This document shows positions 15,520-23,627 of a DNA stretch of 53,261 bases, piece by piece. Source of the stretch: JAMOAD01 sp023621955 (GTDB lineage: Bacteria; Acidobacteriota; Aminicenantia; JAMOAD01); contig DAONEM010000013.1 of assembly GCA_035403085.1 (NCBI GenBank), positions 1 to 53,261 on the forward strand, given 5' to 3'. Each line of letters opens with the position of its first letter. Position 1 is the first letter of the stretch. Made by a program: the position numbers and the translations under genes. The notes under the pieces are model-generated. The model saw nothing but the letters and a program-made list of their open reading frames with translations, had not been told where the DNA came from and did no database searches.

Positions 15520-17679
15520 ATGAAGTGTAGAAGAGTCGCGCTCTCTCTCTTGATCCTTCTTCTTCCCGCCCTTCTGCTTCGGGCCGAAGAGGGGATGTTC
15601 CAACCCTACAAGCTTCCTCCGGAGGTCTTCGCCAAGATGAAGGCTCTGGGCTTCACCCTTTCGGAGAAAGACCTCTTCTCCCCAAGCGGATCCCTCTCCC
15701 AGGCCGTCGTCAGCCTCGGAGGCGGAACAGGCTCCTTCGTCTCACCCCAAGGCCTGATTCTCACCAACCACCACGTCGCCTTCGGCGCCGCCCAGCGGCA
15801 GAGCTCCTTGAAACTCAACATCATCCATGACGGGTTCATCGCCTCCACCATGGCGGAAGAGATCCCCGCTCCAGGTTACAAGGCTTGGATTCTCAAAGAC
15901 GTCCTAGACGTCACGGCGCGGGTTCTTAAAGGCGTCACCCCCAAGACTCCCCCACGGCTCTGTTCCCTGAAAATCGAGAAGAACATCAAGGCCCTGGTCA
16001 AAGAGTACGAGGGGAAGGGGCAAGAGTACGAAGTTCGTGTCACCTCTTTCTACGGAGGGCTCTCCTACTACCTCTTCAAGTCCCTGGTCCTGAGAGACCT
16101 GCGAATCGTCTACATCCCCTCGAGAAACATCGGGGAGTTCGGTGGCGAAACCGACAACTGGATATGGCCCCGTCACACCGGAGACTTCTCCTTCCTGAGA
16201 GCCTACGTGGGACCCGACGGCCACCCGGCGGATTACTCCAAAGAGAACCTTCCCTACAAACCGGAAAAGTTTCTCCCCTTCTCGGCGAAAGACATCGATT
16301 CCGGTGACTTCGCCCTGGTCATGGGCTTTCCCGGCCGTACGAGCCGCTACCTGACCGCCGAAGAGATCCGTTTCATGGTCGAGAAGAGTTACCCCGAGCG
16401 GATCCGAATGATGAAGAATTGGATCGACATCCTGGAGGCCGAATCCCAGGCCGATCCTGAAGCGGCCATCAAGAACGCCAGCATCCTGAAGGGAATCTAC
16501 AACGGGTACAAGAACAGTCAGGGTCAGTACGAAGGGTTCCTCCGTGCCGGAGTCCTCGCCCGCCGAGAAGCCGAACAGAAGGAATTCCTCACGGCCCTTG
16601 AGGGGGATCCTCTGGGAAAGAAGAAGTACAAGCCTGCCATCGAAGGGCTCCTGAAGCTCATCGAAGAGAACCAGAGGGCCGGCCAGAAGGCCATGGTGAT
16701 GGGTCTGCTCCAACGTTCTTCCCGATTCCTGAGCCTGGCCCTTCAACTCAACCAGTGGAGCGTCGAAAAGACGAAGAAGGATATGGCCCGTAAGCCCGGC
16801 TACATGGAGAGGGACATTCCCAACATGAAGGCCGGCCTGGAGCTGGCCCAGAGGGGGCTTCACGTCGCTACGGACAAGAAGTCTTTTGCCTACTTCCTCG
16901 GGGAGGCCTTGGCCTTGCCGGAGGGGCAGAAGATCGCCGCCTTGGAGAGGGTGGTTCAGGATAAGAGCCCCGAAGGGGTCGCCCGTTTCGTTAACAACCT
17001 CTACGACCACTCCCAGCTCGGGAACGTCGAGTACCGTCTTAGGCTCTTCTCTCTGAACAGGAGTGCGCTTCTCGCGGAAAAGGACCCCTTCATCGATTTG
17101 GCGGGAGAGTTACAGAGGGAGTTCGATGCGGCCGAAGCGGAGGGGGAGGTTCTCGCCGGGAAGATGATGCTCCTGAAACCTCTCTATATGGAGGCTTTGC
17201 TGAAAACCCGCAAGGGTCCGATTTTTCCCGACGCCAACTCGACTCTCCGGCTTAACTTCGGCGTCCTCGAAGGTTACTCCCCCAAGGACGCGGTTCTCTA
17301 CTCCAGCCAAACGACTCTGAAAGGGGTCTTGGAGAAGGACACGGGGAAAGAGCCTTTCGAAGTCCCCGAAAAGATCAAACTCGTTTACCGGAACCATAAC
17401 ACCGAGGGGTACACAGACCCCGAGCTCAAGGACGTCCCGGTCAACTTCCTGACCACCAACGACAGCACCGGTGGAAACTCCGGAAGCCCGATCATCGACA
17501 AAGAGGGGAACCTCATGGGCCTCCTCTTCGACGGGAACTACGAGAGCGTTGTCTCGGACTACTACTTCCTTCCCGAGATCACGCGCACCATCTCTGTAGA
17601 CGCCCGCTACATCCTCTTCGTGGCGGACAAGGTCGACAAGGCGGAAAACGTTCTCAAGGAACTCATGGTCATCAGATAA
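15520..17679 (+). CDS. S46 family dipeptidyl-peptidase, DPP7-like
   Basis: A 719-aa secreted serine exopeptidase that removes dipeptides from the N-terminus of peptides in the periplasm. A signal peptide (about 1-22) precedes a chymotrypsin-like fold with an inserted helical domain. The triad can be read as H85 (TNHHVAFG), D212 (GGETDNWIWPRHTGDF) and S654 (TGGNSGSP). Position S+18, which separates DPP7 from DPP11, is Gly672 (FDGNYES) rather than Arg, so hydrophobic P1 residues are expected instead of Asp/Glu. AGGAGG lies 5 bases before ATG; a strong terminator hairpin follows. Confidence 0.93.
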   Translation: MKCRRVALSLLILLLPALLLRAEEGMFQPYKLPPEVFAKMKALGFTLSEKDLFSPSGSLSQAVVSLGGGTGSFVSPQGLILTNHHVAFGAAQRQSSLKLNIIHDGFIASTMAEEIPAPGYKAWILKDVLDVTARVLKGVTPKTPPRLCSLKIEKNIKALVKEYEGKGQEYEVRVTSFYGGLSYYLFKSLVLRDLRIVYIPSRNIGEFGGETDNWIWPRHTGDFSFLRAYVGPDGHPADYSKENLPYKPEKFLPFSAKDIDSGDFALVMGFPGRTSRYLTAEEIRFMVEKSYPERIRMMKNWIDILEAESQADPEAAIKNASILKGIYNGYKNSQGQYEGFLRAGVLARREAEQKEFLTALEGDPLGKKKYKPAIEGLLKLIEENQRAGQKAMVMGLLQRSSRFLSLALQLNQWSVEKTKKDMARKPGYMERDIPNMKAGLELAQRGLHVATDKKSFAYFLGEALALPEGQKIAALERVVQDKSPEGVARFVNNLYDHSQLGNVEYRLRLFSLNRSALLAEKDPFIDLAGELQREFDAAEAEGEVLAGKMMLLKPLYMEALLKTRKGPIFPDANSTLRLNFGVLEGYSPKDAVLYSSQTTLKGVLEKDTGKEPFEVPEKIKLVYRNHNTEGYTDPELKDVPVNFLTTNDSTGGNSGSPIIDKEGNLMGLLFDGNYESVVSDYYFLPEITRTISVDARYILFVADKVDKAENVLKELMVIR

Positions 17680-17685
17680 AATCAA

Positions 17686-17715
17686 GAAGGGGACGGCCTC
17701 ACCGCCGTCCCCTTC
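17686..17715. terminator. Terminator hairpin after the S46 peptidase gene
   Basis: A perfect 12-base-pair stem, GAAGGGGACGGC (17686-17697) with GCCGTCCCCTTC (17704-17715), and a 6-base loop. It begins 7 bases after the stop codon. The trailing T-run is weak (TCATCCTTTC). It sits between convergent genes and could serve both. Confidence 0.75.
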
Positions 17716-17776
17716 TCATCCTTTCAATCCAGAGCCCCCTCTCCTTCATCCCTTCGCAGCCCTAGAAAGATCTCGC

Positions 17777-18472
17777 TCAACCGATGAAAAGGCCTTCCAG
17801 GCGAACCTGTAAACCCTGAGACCCCCGGTTGATGAAGTTGACCAAGGCGCTATGACGCCACTGCAACATACAGCGGTGGGGCATGAACCAGTAGCGCATA
17901 CCGATCTTTAAGTCGGCCCGGCTGGCGGAGACCACCCCCTCGTAAGCCTCGGCGGAGTAGTAACCCAGGTCCTTGAAACCCGCCGAGCGGGGTCCCAGAG
18001 GCCCGGTGACACACCAGGAGATGACGCCGTTCACCTGGTCGACCTCCATGGCGATGCCGCAATGGGTGATCGGACAGCCGCAAGACATGCCCAGGGGACG
18101 CCCGATCAGTATGTCCCCCTTCTGAACGTTCAGCTGAGCCGTTCGGGAGGGGTTGTGGGGCAATATGACCTCCCGCGGGCCCGGATCGCCGGGCAAGGCG
18201 TCGAGGATGAAGTCGAACTCCCGGCCCAGAGAGTCGTGCCAAGTCACCTCCGCATCCGTTGCGGAGTTCTGACATCCCTTGCAAAAGAGCGGTTGGCACT
18301 TTGTATCTTGTAGTATTCCCGCCTTGTTCTGAGACAGGTGAATGCAACGTTCCAGCAGTTCAGGCTTTTCGGCTACCAGGGCGGCGAATTTCTCGCAGGT
18401 GCGGGAGCCGCACGCCCCACAGTCGAGGCCTGGAAGTTGTTCTTGGACTTCCTTCGGACTCTGTTGGATCAT
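17777..18472 (-). CDS. Fe-S cluster protein of unknown function (RnfB/AcsC-type 4Fe-4S domain)
   Basis: A 231-aa soluble protein. Its N-terminus holds the 4Fe-4S domain known from RnfB and the corrinoid protein AcsC: GLDCGACGSRTCEKFA with C18, C21, C26 and C43 (C-x2-C-x4-C-x16-C). A second cysteine group follows (C59, C64, C67), and a third around GMSCGCPITHCG (C131, C133, C138). The C-terminal domain, with PLGPR and WFMPHRCMLQW, is not known to me. I chose the ATG at 18472, which has AAGGAG 7 bases upstream; longer forms lack an SD. It is the last gene of a three-gene cassette with a metal GTPase and an ABC ATPase, so a role in building or reducing a metallocofactor is inferred. Confidence 0.7.
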   Translation of the reverse strand: MIQQSPKEVQEQLPGLDCGACGSRTCEKFAALVAEKPELLERCIHLSQNKAGILQDTKCQPLFCKGCQNSATDAEVTWHDSLGREFDFILDALPGDPGPREVILPHNPSRTAQLNVQKGDILIGRPLGMSCGCPITHCGIAMEVDQVNGVISWCVTGPLGPRSAGFKDLGYYSAEAYEGVVSASRADLKIGMRYWFMPHRCMLQWRHSALVNFINRGSQGLQVRLEGLFIG

Positions 18473-18558
18473 ACTCTCTCTCCTTATGTTCATAACAAGA
18501 TTGTGTCGTTCAATGCCCCAGTTCCGACGGGGTGAAGGGAGCACGGAGCGGTCTCTCT

Positions 18559-19260
18559 TCACTCACCCCGGTAGAAGGCCTCACTCTCCAGGGAGCGGAC
18601 GATACCGAAGTGCTGTTTCCACCCGATCTCCTTCTTACCGACGCAGACCGTACACGTCCCCACTGGAGGGTTGCCCCGCAGGTAGAGGGGGTGCTGTAAG
18701 GGTTTGGACTCTTCGATCATCCTTGGAAGCGGGTCGAGACCGATGCCGTAGAGGGCGTCGGCCTCCAGGATACGGATCTCTCTGGCGTTTTCCAGAATGC
18801 GCGCGCGGAACACCTCCCGTTCGGCCTGGGAGATCAGGTCGACCTTGGTCACCACCGCCACGTCTGCCAGGGAGAGCATGGGACCGATCTTGCGGGGTAG
18901 GTTCATACCGCTTGTGGCCTCCAGAACAACCACCCCCAGCGAACCCTCGATGTAGGGGGAACAGCGGAGACAGAGCCCGGCGGTTTCCACCAACAGGCAA
19001 TCGGAACCGGCCTCTTCCGCCCACACCAAGGCGTCTCCCAGCACCATCACGTTACAGTGATCGGGACACAACTCGCCTGAGTAGACGGTCTTCACCGGAA
19101 TGCCGAACTCCTTGCCGATGATCTTCTCTTCGTCGGCGTATTGTACGTCAATCTTCAGATAGGCGGGTTTCTTTCCCGCCTTCAACATGGCGCGAATCGT
19201 GTGCCTCAGCACACTGGTCTTACCGGTTGTGGCAGGCCCGGCGCAGATAACGGTTTTCAT
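18559..19260 (-). CDS. UreG/HypB/CobW-type metal-binding GTPase
   Basis: A 233-aa SIMIBI-class GTPase. Walker A is GPATTGKT (8-15), Walker B region LLVETAG (89-95), and the guanine motif TKVD (138-141). Between them is CPDHC (65-69), placed like the CPH and C-H metal sites of UreG and HypB; CLRC (97-100) follows Walker B and CTVC (203-206) lies near the C-terminus. These point to a metallochaperone that couples GTP use to metal delivery. AGGAGA lies 7 bases before ATG. The ABC ATPase gene lies 13 bases upstream and the Fe-S gene 86 bases downstream. Target and metal are unknown. Confidence 0.8.
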   Translation of the reverse strand: MKTVICAGPATTGKTSVLRHTIRAMLKAGKKPAYLKIDVQYADEEKIIGKEFGIPVKTVYSGELCPDHCNVMVLGDALVWAEEAGSDCLLVETAGLCLRCSPYIEGSLGVVVLEATSGMNLPRKIGPMLSLADVAVVTKVDLISQAEREVFRARILENAREIRILEADALYGIGLDPLPRMIEESKPLQHPLYLRGNPPVGTCTVCVGKKEIGWKQHFGIVRSLESEAFYRGE

Positions 19261-19273
19261 GGGTCTCTCTCCT

Positions 19274-20077
19274 TCACGAGATGTAACCGAGGGCGCGCAG
19301 CCTCTCGGTGAGTTCTTGGGAGGTCAAACGTTGACCGGCGCGGATCTGGCCGCGGAAGTGGAGCAACAGGTCGTCGAGCTTGCGGATTTCGGCGGCCACG
19401 ATCTGCTCGTCGTCGTCCCGTTCGATGGTCCGGATCATCGCGCCGTTCCGCATGACGATTCGAAAGTCCGAGAGAAGGGCGATCCGCGGATCATGGGTGA
19501 CGAAGATGAAGATCTTCTCGTAACGCCGCAATAGCTCCAGTGCCTTGGTTCGATGGATTCCCGCGTTCTCGATCTCATCGAGCAGGATGATCGGCGCGTT
19601 ACCGATAACGACGGCGTCGGCGATCAACAGGGCCCTGGTCTGCCCGCCCGAGAGCTCGGTCATCGGAGCGGAGGGGAGTAGCGGCTCCCCGGTGAGTTGG
19701 TTGGCGAAGTCGAAGGTCTCCCGAACGGCCGTCGTACCGTCGGCAAGCTTACGGATCGAGGCGTGGATCTCGATGAACTCCTGAACCGGCAGATCCGAAA
19801 GGAAGTTGGTGTGTTGGGAGATCAAGGAGATGGGGTTGTGGGAGGGGTCACCATCGGCATCCTGGGAGCGGATGCGCCCGTCGATCTTGACGACCCGGCC
19901 GCTTGGGGTGTTCCCGTCGGCGTAGAGTTCGATGTCGTTGATCAGGGTTGTCTTGCCGCAACCCGTTGGGCCGACGATACTGACAATGTTGCCCATACGG
20001 AAATTAACTTCCCGGATGGTTTCGAGCTCACCGTTCTTGTCCCGCCCTCCGATCAGAGTGATCTCCTGGATGTTCAT
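19274..20077 (-). CDS. Stand-alone ABC-type ATPase of the Fe-S/GTPase cassette
   Basis: A 267-aa ATPase with no transmembrane segments. Walker A is GPTGCGKT (36-43), signature LSGGQTRALLIA, Walker B PIILLDEIENAG and switch region FVTHDPRIAL. No permease or binding protein gene is near, so it is not obviously a transporter subunit. Soluble ABC ATPases that act with scaffolds, such as SufC, are a closer model given its Fe-S and GTPase partners. The C-terminal ~50 residues are charged and helical. AAGGAGG lies 4 bases before ATG, and a regulated-looking promoter precedes it. Confidence 0.8.
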   Translation of the reverse strand: MNIQEITLIGGRDKNGELETIREVNFRMGNIVSIVGPTGCGKTTLINDIELYADGNTPSGRVVKIDGRIRSQDADGDPSHNPISLISQHTNFLSDLPVQEFIEIHASIRKLADGTTAVRETFDFANQLTGEPLLPSAPMTELSGGQTRALLIADAVVIGNAPIILLDEIENAGIHRTKALELLRRYEKIFIFVTHDPRIALLSDFRIVMRNGAMIRTIERDDDEQIVAAEIRKLDDLLLHFRGQIRAGQRLTSQELTERLRALGYIS

Positions 20078-20104
20078 AGGGCCTCCTTTTTGTATGTGGT
20101 TCTA

Positions 20105-20133
20105 ATCGTACTACAATTAGAGTACGTTGTAAA
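20105..20133 (-). promoter_or_regulatory. Promoter with operator-like inverted repeat for the Fe-S/GTPase/ABC cassette
   Basis: Minus-strand TTTACA (20128-20133), a 17-base spacer and TACGAT (20105-20110). Between the boxes lies a perfect inverted repeat, CGTACT and AGTACG (20107-20112 and 20121-20126), 8 bases apart. A protein bound here would block or twist the promoter. The only other strong signal is the SD at 20082-20088. Confidence 0.6.
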
Positions 20134-20164
20134 CAAAAAGTTCTCACCGCGAAAAATTTGAGCC

Positions 20165-20206
20165 CGAGGCAGGTCTCTCCGTTCGCCTCGCCCCTGGAAC
20201 AGGGGC
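20165..20206. repeat. Two adjacent hairpins between divergent genes
   Basis: Hairpin one pairs CGAGGC (20165-20170) with GCCTCG (20085 plus 100, i.e. 20185-20190). Hairpin two pairs GCCCCTG (20190-20196) with CAGGGGC (20200-20206) around a GAA loop. They lie between the promoter of the ABC ATPase gene and the predicted start of the KimA-like transcript. They may be a divergent insulator or terminator, or a remnant; no riboswitch core is recognisable. Confidence 0.4.
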
Positions 20207-20316
20207 TTCTCTTCACAGATTCAGCCTCGACCTCCCCGTAAACATATGAGAAAAGAGAGCCCCTCCGGGATGTTCGATTTTCGATAAACGCCCTTTCACC
20301 GGCCCCCTTTTTCCTG

Positions 20317-20322
20317 TATACT
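20317..20322 (+). promoter_or_regulatory. Possible -10 box of the KimA-like transporter gene
   Basis: TATACT preceded directly by TG. The -35 region is poor (TTTCAC with a 17-base spacer). It would give a leader of about 35 bases containing AAGGGG before the ATG. Confidence 0.35.
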
Positions 20323-20363
20323 TCTCCGGTCTCTTTTCCCAGTAACGGGGAAGGGGTCCCACA

Positions 20364-22358
20364 ATGAGCGAAACCCTTTGGTCATCCCTTTTAAAAACTG
20401 TTAAACGTTTCCTGATCGGCGGCTCCCGCAACCCCGAAGACAAATCCATTTTTCACAAGCTCTCCCTGATCGCCTTCTTTGCCTGGGTGGGCCTGGGGGC
20501 CGACGGAGTCTCCTCTTCTTGCTACGGCCCTCCGGAGGCCTTTCTGGCGCTGAAAGAGCACCCGCACCTGGCGATCTTTGTGGCCTTGGCTACGGTGATC
20601 ACCATCTTCATCGTCAGCACCTCCTACTCCCACATCATCGAGCTCTTCCCCACCGGCGGAGGGGGATACCTTGTCGCTTCCAAGCTCCTTTCCCCGTCTG
20701 TCGGCATGGTCTCGGGATGCGCGTTGGTCATCGATTACGTCCTCACCATCACCCTCTCCATCGCCAGCGGAACCGACGCCATCTTCAGCTTCCTCCCCTC
20801 CCGTCTCTACGGCTACAGGCTCGATTTCGCGCTCTTCGTCTTGGCCGTGCTCATTCTCCTCAACCTCCGGGGGACGAAAGAATCGGTGGTACCCCTGGTC
20901 CCCGTCTTCCTCACCTTCATAGCCACTCACGCTATCGCCATCGTCTACGCCCTGGTTTCCCATCTTTCCAACTTCACGCCTGTGGTTACCGGGGTGGCCG
21001 AGGAGGTTCGGCGGACCACCTCCACCCTGGGGCTTGGCGCCACGATCTTCCTTATCCTGAAGGCCTACAGCATGGGCGCAGGGACCTTCACGGGGATCGA
21101 AGCCGTCAGCAACGGCATACCGATTCTGAGAGAGCCCAAGGTAAAGACGGCCAAGCATACGATGCTCTACATGGCCTTCTCCCTCTCCCTGATGGTGGTC
21201 GGGCTGATGCTCGCCTACCTCCTCTTCCGAGTCTCCTTTCAGGATGGGAAGACCCTCAACGCGGTTCTCTTCGAGGGGATTACCCACAGATGGCCCTCCC
21301 CTTGGGGAAAAACCTTCCTCCTGGTCACCCTCCTTTCGGAAGCGACGATCCTGGTCGTGGCGGCTCAGACTGGCTTCCTCGACGGTCCTAGGGTTCTCTC
21401 CAACATGGCTTTGGACCGGTGGATGCCTTCGCGTTTCGCGAACCTGAGCAACCGTCTGGTCACCCAGAACGGCATCCTGATGATGGGTATCGGCGCCCTT
21501 GTTCTCATGATCTTCTCCAAGGGCTCTGTAGCTTTCCTGATCGTCCTCTACAGCATCAACGTCTTCATCACCTTCTCCCTCTCCCAGCTGGGAATGGTCC
21601 GGCACTGGTGGAAGTTCCGCCGCCGGGAACCCCGCTGGCTCAAGAAGCTGACGATCAACGGAATCGGCCTCATCCTCACCACCTTTATCTTGGTCTCCGT
21701 CTCGGTGATCAAGTTCCACGAAGGGGGTTGGCTGACCATCGTCGTCACCGGCAGCCTTGCCTCTGTAGCCTTTCTGGTGAAGCGTCACTACCGCAAGACA
21801 GGTTACCTCCTACGCCGCCTGGAGGGCTTAACGGAAGAGGTGGAACGCTCCCTTACCCACCTCCCCAAGAGAGAGGAGAGCAAAACGATCTACCCGGATC
21901 TCTCGGCCCAAACGGCGGTGATCCTCGTGAACGGGTTCAACGGCCTCGGTCTCCACACCCTCTTCAACGTTCTCCGCCTCTTCGGGAAGTCTTTTAAAAA
22001 CTATGTCTTTGTCGAGATCGGGATCATCGACGCCGGAGTCTTCAAGGGAGTCGAGGAGATGGAGGCTCAAAAGGCGCACGTAGAGAAGGAGCTGGAGAAG
22101 TACCTGGTCTACATGAGAGGGCACGGTTACTATGCCGAGAGCTTCTGTTCCTTCGGAATCGATCCGGTGGAAGAGGTTGTCAAGATCGCCCCGGAGATCC
22201 TCGAACGCTTCTCCCAGGCGGTCTTCTTCGGCGGCAAGCTTGTCTTCGCCGAAGACACCTTCACCTCAAGGTTCCTTCATAACAACGTCATCATGGAGAT
22301 TCAGCGCCAATTCTACAGGCAGGGCATCCCGGTGGTTGTCCTCCCCATTAGGGTCTGA
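20364..22358 (+). CDS. APC-superfamily transporter, KimA (YdaO)-like
   Basis: A 664-aa transporter with about 12 membrane helices up to residue ~475 and a cytoplasmic C-terminal domain of ~190 residues. It resembles the Bacillus K+ importer KimA in layout and in blocks such as LFPTGGGGYLVASK, ALVIDYVLTITLSIASGTDAI, and KAYSMGAGTFTGIEAVSNGIP. Potassium uptake is therefore possible, but many relatives are amino acid permeases. The C-terminal domain contains VILVNGFNGLGLHTLFNVLRL and may sense a ligand. The leader is too short for the c-di-AMP riboswitch that controls kimA in Bacillus. It is divergent from the Fe-S/GTPase/ABC cassette. Confidence 0.82.
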   Translation: MSETLWSSLLKTVKRFLIGGSRNPEDKSIFHKLSLIAFFAWVGLGADGVSSSCYGPPEAFLALKEHPHLAIFVALATVITIFIVSTSYSHIIELFPTGGGGYLVASKLLSPSVGMVSGCALVIDYVLTITLSIASGTDAIFSFLPSRLYGYRLDFALFVLAVLILLNLRGTKESVVPLVPVFLTFIATHAIAIVYALVSHLSNFTPVVTGVAEEVRRTTSTLGLGATIFLILKAYSMGAGTFTGIEAVSNGIPILREPKVKTAKHTMLYMAFSLSLMVVGLMLAYLLFRVSFQDGKTLNAVLFEGITHRWPSPWGKTFLLVTLLSEATILVVAAQTGFLDGPRVLSNMALDRWMPSRFANLSNRLVTQNGILMMGIGALVLMIFSKGSVAFLIVLYSINVFITFSLSQLGMVRHWWKFRRREPRWLKKLTINGIGLILTTFILVSVSVIKFHEGGWLTIVVTGSLASVAFLVKRHYRKTGYLLRRLEGLTEEVERSLTHLPKREESKTIYPDLSAQTAVILVNGFNGLGLHTLFNVLRLFGKSFKNYVFVEIGIIDAGVFKGVEEMEAQKAHVEKELEKYLVYMRGHGYYAESFCSFGIDPVEEVVKIAPEILERFSQAVFFGGKLVFAEDTFTSRFLHNNVIMEIQRQFYRQGIPVVVLPIRV

Positions 22359-22410
22359 CCCTTATCCCCCCTTTCCCCCACAAGACCGGAAGCCTCACTC
22401 CCTCCAGATA

Positions 22411-22419
22411 TGGTATCCT
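22411..22419 (+). promoter_or_regulatory. Extended -10 promoter of the VOC-DUF364-FecBCD set
   Basis: TGGTATCCT, an extended -10 with TATCCT at 22414-22419, and no clear -35. The context CCTCCAGATATGGTAT is nearly the same as that of the TonB receptor promoter near 35721, which supports it. Confidence 0.45.
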
Positions 22420-22460
22420 AAGAGGGAGCCGATCCCCGAGAGGGTCGCCGAGGAGGGAAA

Positions 22461-22826
22461 ATGCCCCGAGTCATCTACTTTGAGCTGGGAGTCAAGGAGC
22501 CTGAAAAGAGCCTGGAATTTTACCGGAAGGTCTTCGGTTGGGAGATAAACCGTATGGGGAAGATGGACTACTGGCTGGCCTCTACGGGTGAGCGTCAGGA
22601 GCCGGGGATCAACGGCGCCTTCATCAAACAAACCGCCGACAGCCAACCTATCGTCTATACCATCGCCGTGGGCGAAATCGATCCCTTCCTGGAGAGGGTC
22701 GTTCAGGAGGGAGGGAAGATCATCCTCCCCAAGAAGAGCGTCCCCATGGTGGGTTTCACCGCCCAGTGTGAAGACAGCGAAGGAAACCGCTTCAACCTGC
22801 TCCAGCATGCGCCGGAGGCCCACTGA
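22461..22826 (+). CDS. VOC (glyoxalase/bleomycin-resistance fold) protein
   Basis: A 121-aa vicinal-oxygen-chelate protein. It starts RVIYFELGVKEPEKSLEFYRKVFGWEI, the typical first beta-alpha-beta unit, and ends FTAQCEDSEGNRFNLLQ. The usual metal ligands of glyoxalase are only partly present, so it may bind a ligand rather than catalyse a reaction. AGGAGGG lies about 5 bases before the ATG. It is the first gene of a tight set with a DUF4213/DUF364 protein and an ABC importer. Confidence 0.85.
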   Translation: MPRVIYFELGVKEPEKSLEFYRKVFGWEINRMGKMDYWLASTGERQEPGINGAFIKQTADSQPIVYTIAVGEIDPFLERVVQEGGKIILPKKSVPMVGFTAQCEDSEGNRFNLLQHAPEAH

Positions 22827-22835
22827 GGGGATCCG

Positions 22836-23627
22836 ATGCCCCAGAACGATTCTCTCCGGACCTCACTAAACCAGAGGCTCCTAGAGGCTTCGAAGCCTTT
22901 TCTGGAGGGGAAGCGGATTCTCGACTTCGTCTTCGGCCTCGGGCTGACCGCCGTCCGCCTCAGCGACGGAGGAATCGGATGCGCCCTGATGATGGTGGAA
23001 GAGCTCAAGGGGTTCATCTGCCGGAACGAATACAGGCAATGGATAGGGGCACCCGCGGAGGAGCTGGTCGCGACCCTTGTGGAGGAGATCCCTTTCCTTC
23101 AAAGAAGTCTGGCCGTCGCCGCTCTCAACGCGGCCTCTCCTACGGAAGGGCTCAAGGGAGGCGAACACCTCGACGCCTCCAAGACGGCCTTTTGCGACCC
23201 CGGCGACCGAGTCGCCATGATCGGGTACATCCCCTCTCTGACCGAAACCCTGCGTAGAGAGGCGGGAGAGGTTTACGTCTTCGACAACGCCCGGACCGGA
23301 GAGGAGGGAATCCTCCCTAGGGAGAGGCAAGAGGAGCTCCTACCAAACTGCCGAAGGATCTGGGCGACCGGCTCCACGGTGGTGAACAACACCGCCGACT
23401 CGATCTTTAAACTCTGTCCCAACGCCGTTGCCTTCACCCTGGTGGGGCCGAGCACACCGAACTACCCGAAAGCCTTCTCGGCAACCCCCGTTACGGCCCT
23501 GGAAGGATGTCGTTGGCACAAATGGCGCCATAGGGAGATTTTTAGCAGAACCGCCCAAGGCGCCGGTATCGTCCACCTCTCGGAGTTCATGGACAAGGTG
23601 CACTTGGGGGTAGACCATGGTGAATAA
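22836..23627 (+). CDS. DUF4213/DUF364 putative heavy-metal-chelation protein
   Basis: A 263-aa soluble protein: an N-terminal DUF4213 (enolase-like) part with FVFGLGLTAVRLSDG, and a DUF364 Rossmann-like part with VAMIGYIPSLTETLR, YVFDNART and TGSTVVNNTADSIFKLC, ending with HLSEFMDKVHLGVDHG. Members of this family are thought to handle metals or metal chelates and are often found beside metal ABC transporters. Here it overlaps the substrate-binding protein gene by 11 bases. It may process the imported compound, but this is inferred from position. Confidence 0.85.
   Translation: MPQNDSLRTSLNQRLLEASKPFLEGKRILDFVFGLGLTAVRLSDGGIGCALMMVEELKGFICRNEYRQWIGAPAEELVATLVEEIPFLQRSLAVAALNAASPTEGLKGGEHLDASKTAFCDPGDRVAMIGYIPSLTETLRREAGEVYVFDNARTGEEGILPRERQEELLPNCRRIWATGSTVVNNTADSIFKLCPNAVAFTLVGPSTPNYPKAFSATPVTALEGCRWHKWRHREIFSRTAQGAGIVHLSEFMDKVHLGVDHGE

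Noticed and set aside
20323..20363. c-di-AMP (ydaO) riboswitch before the KimA-like gene
   Set aside because: The predicted leader is only about 35-40 bases and holds no such core.
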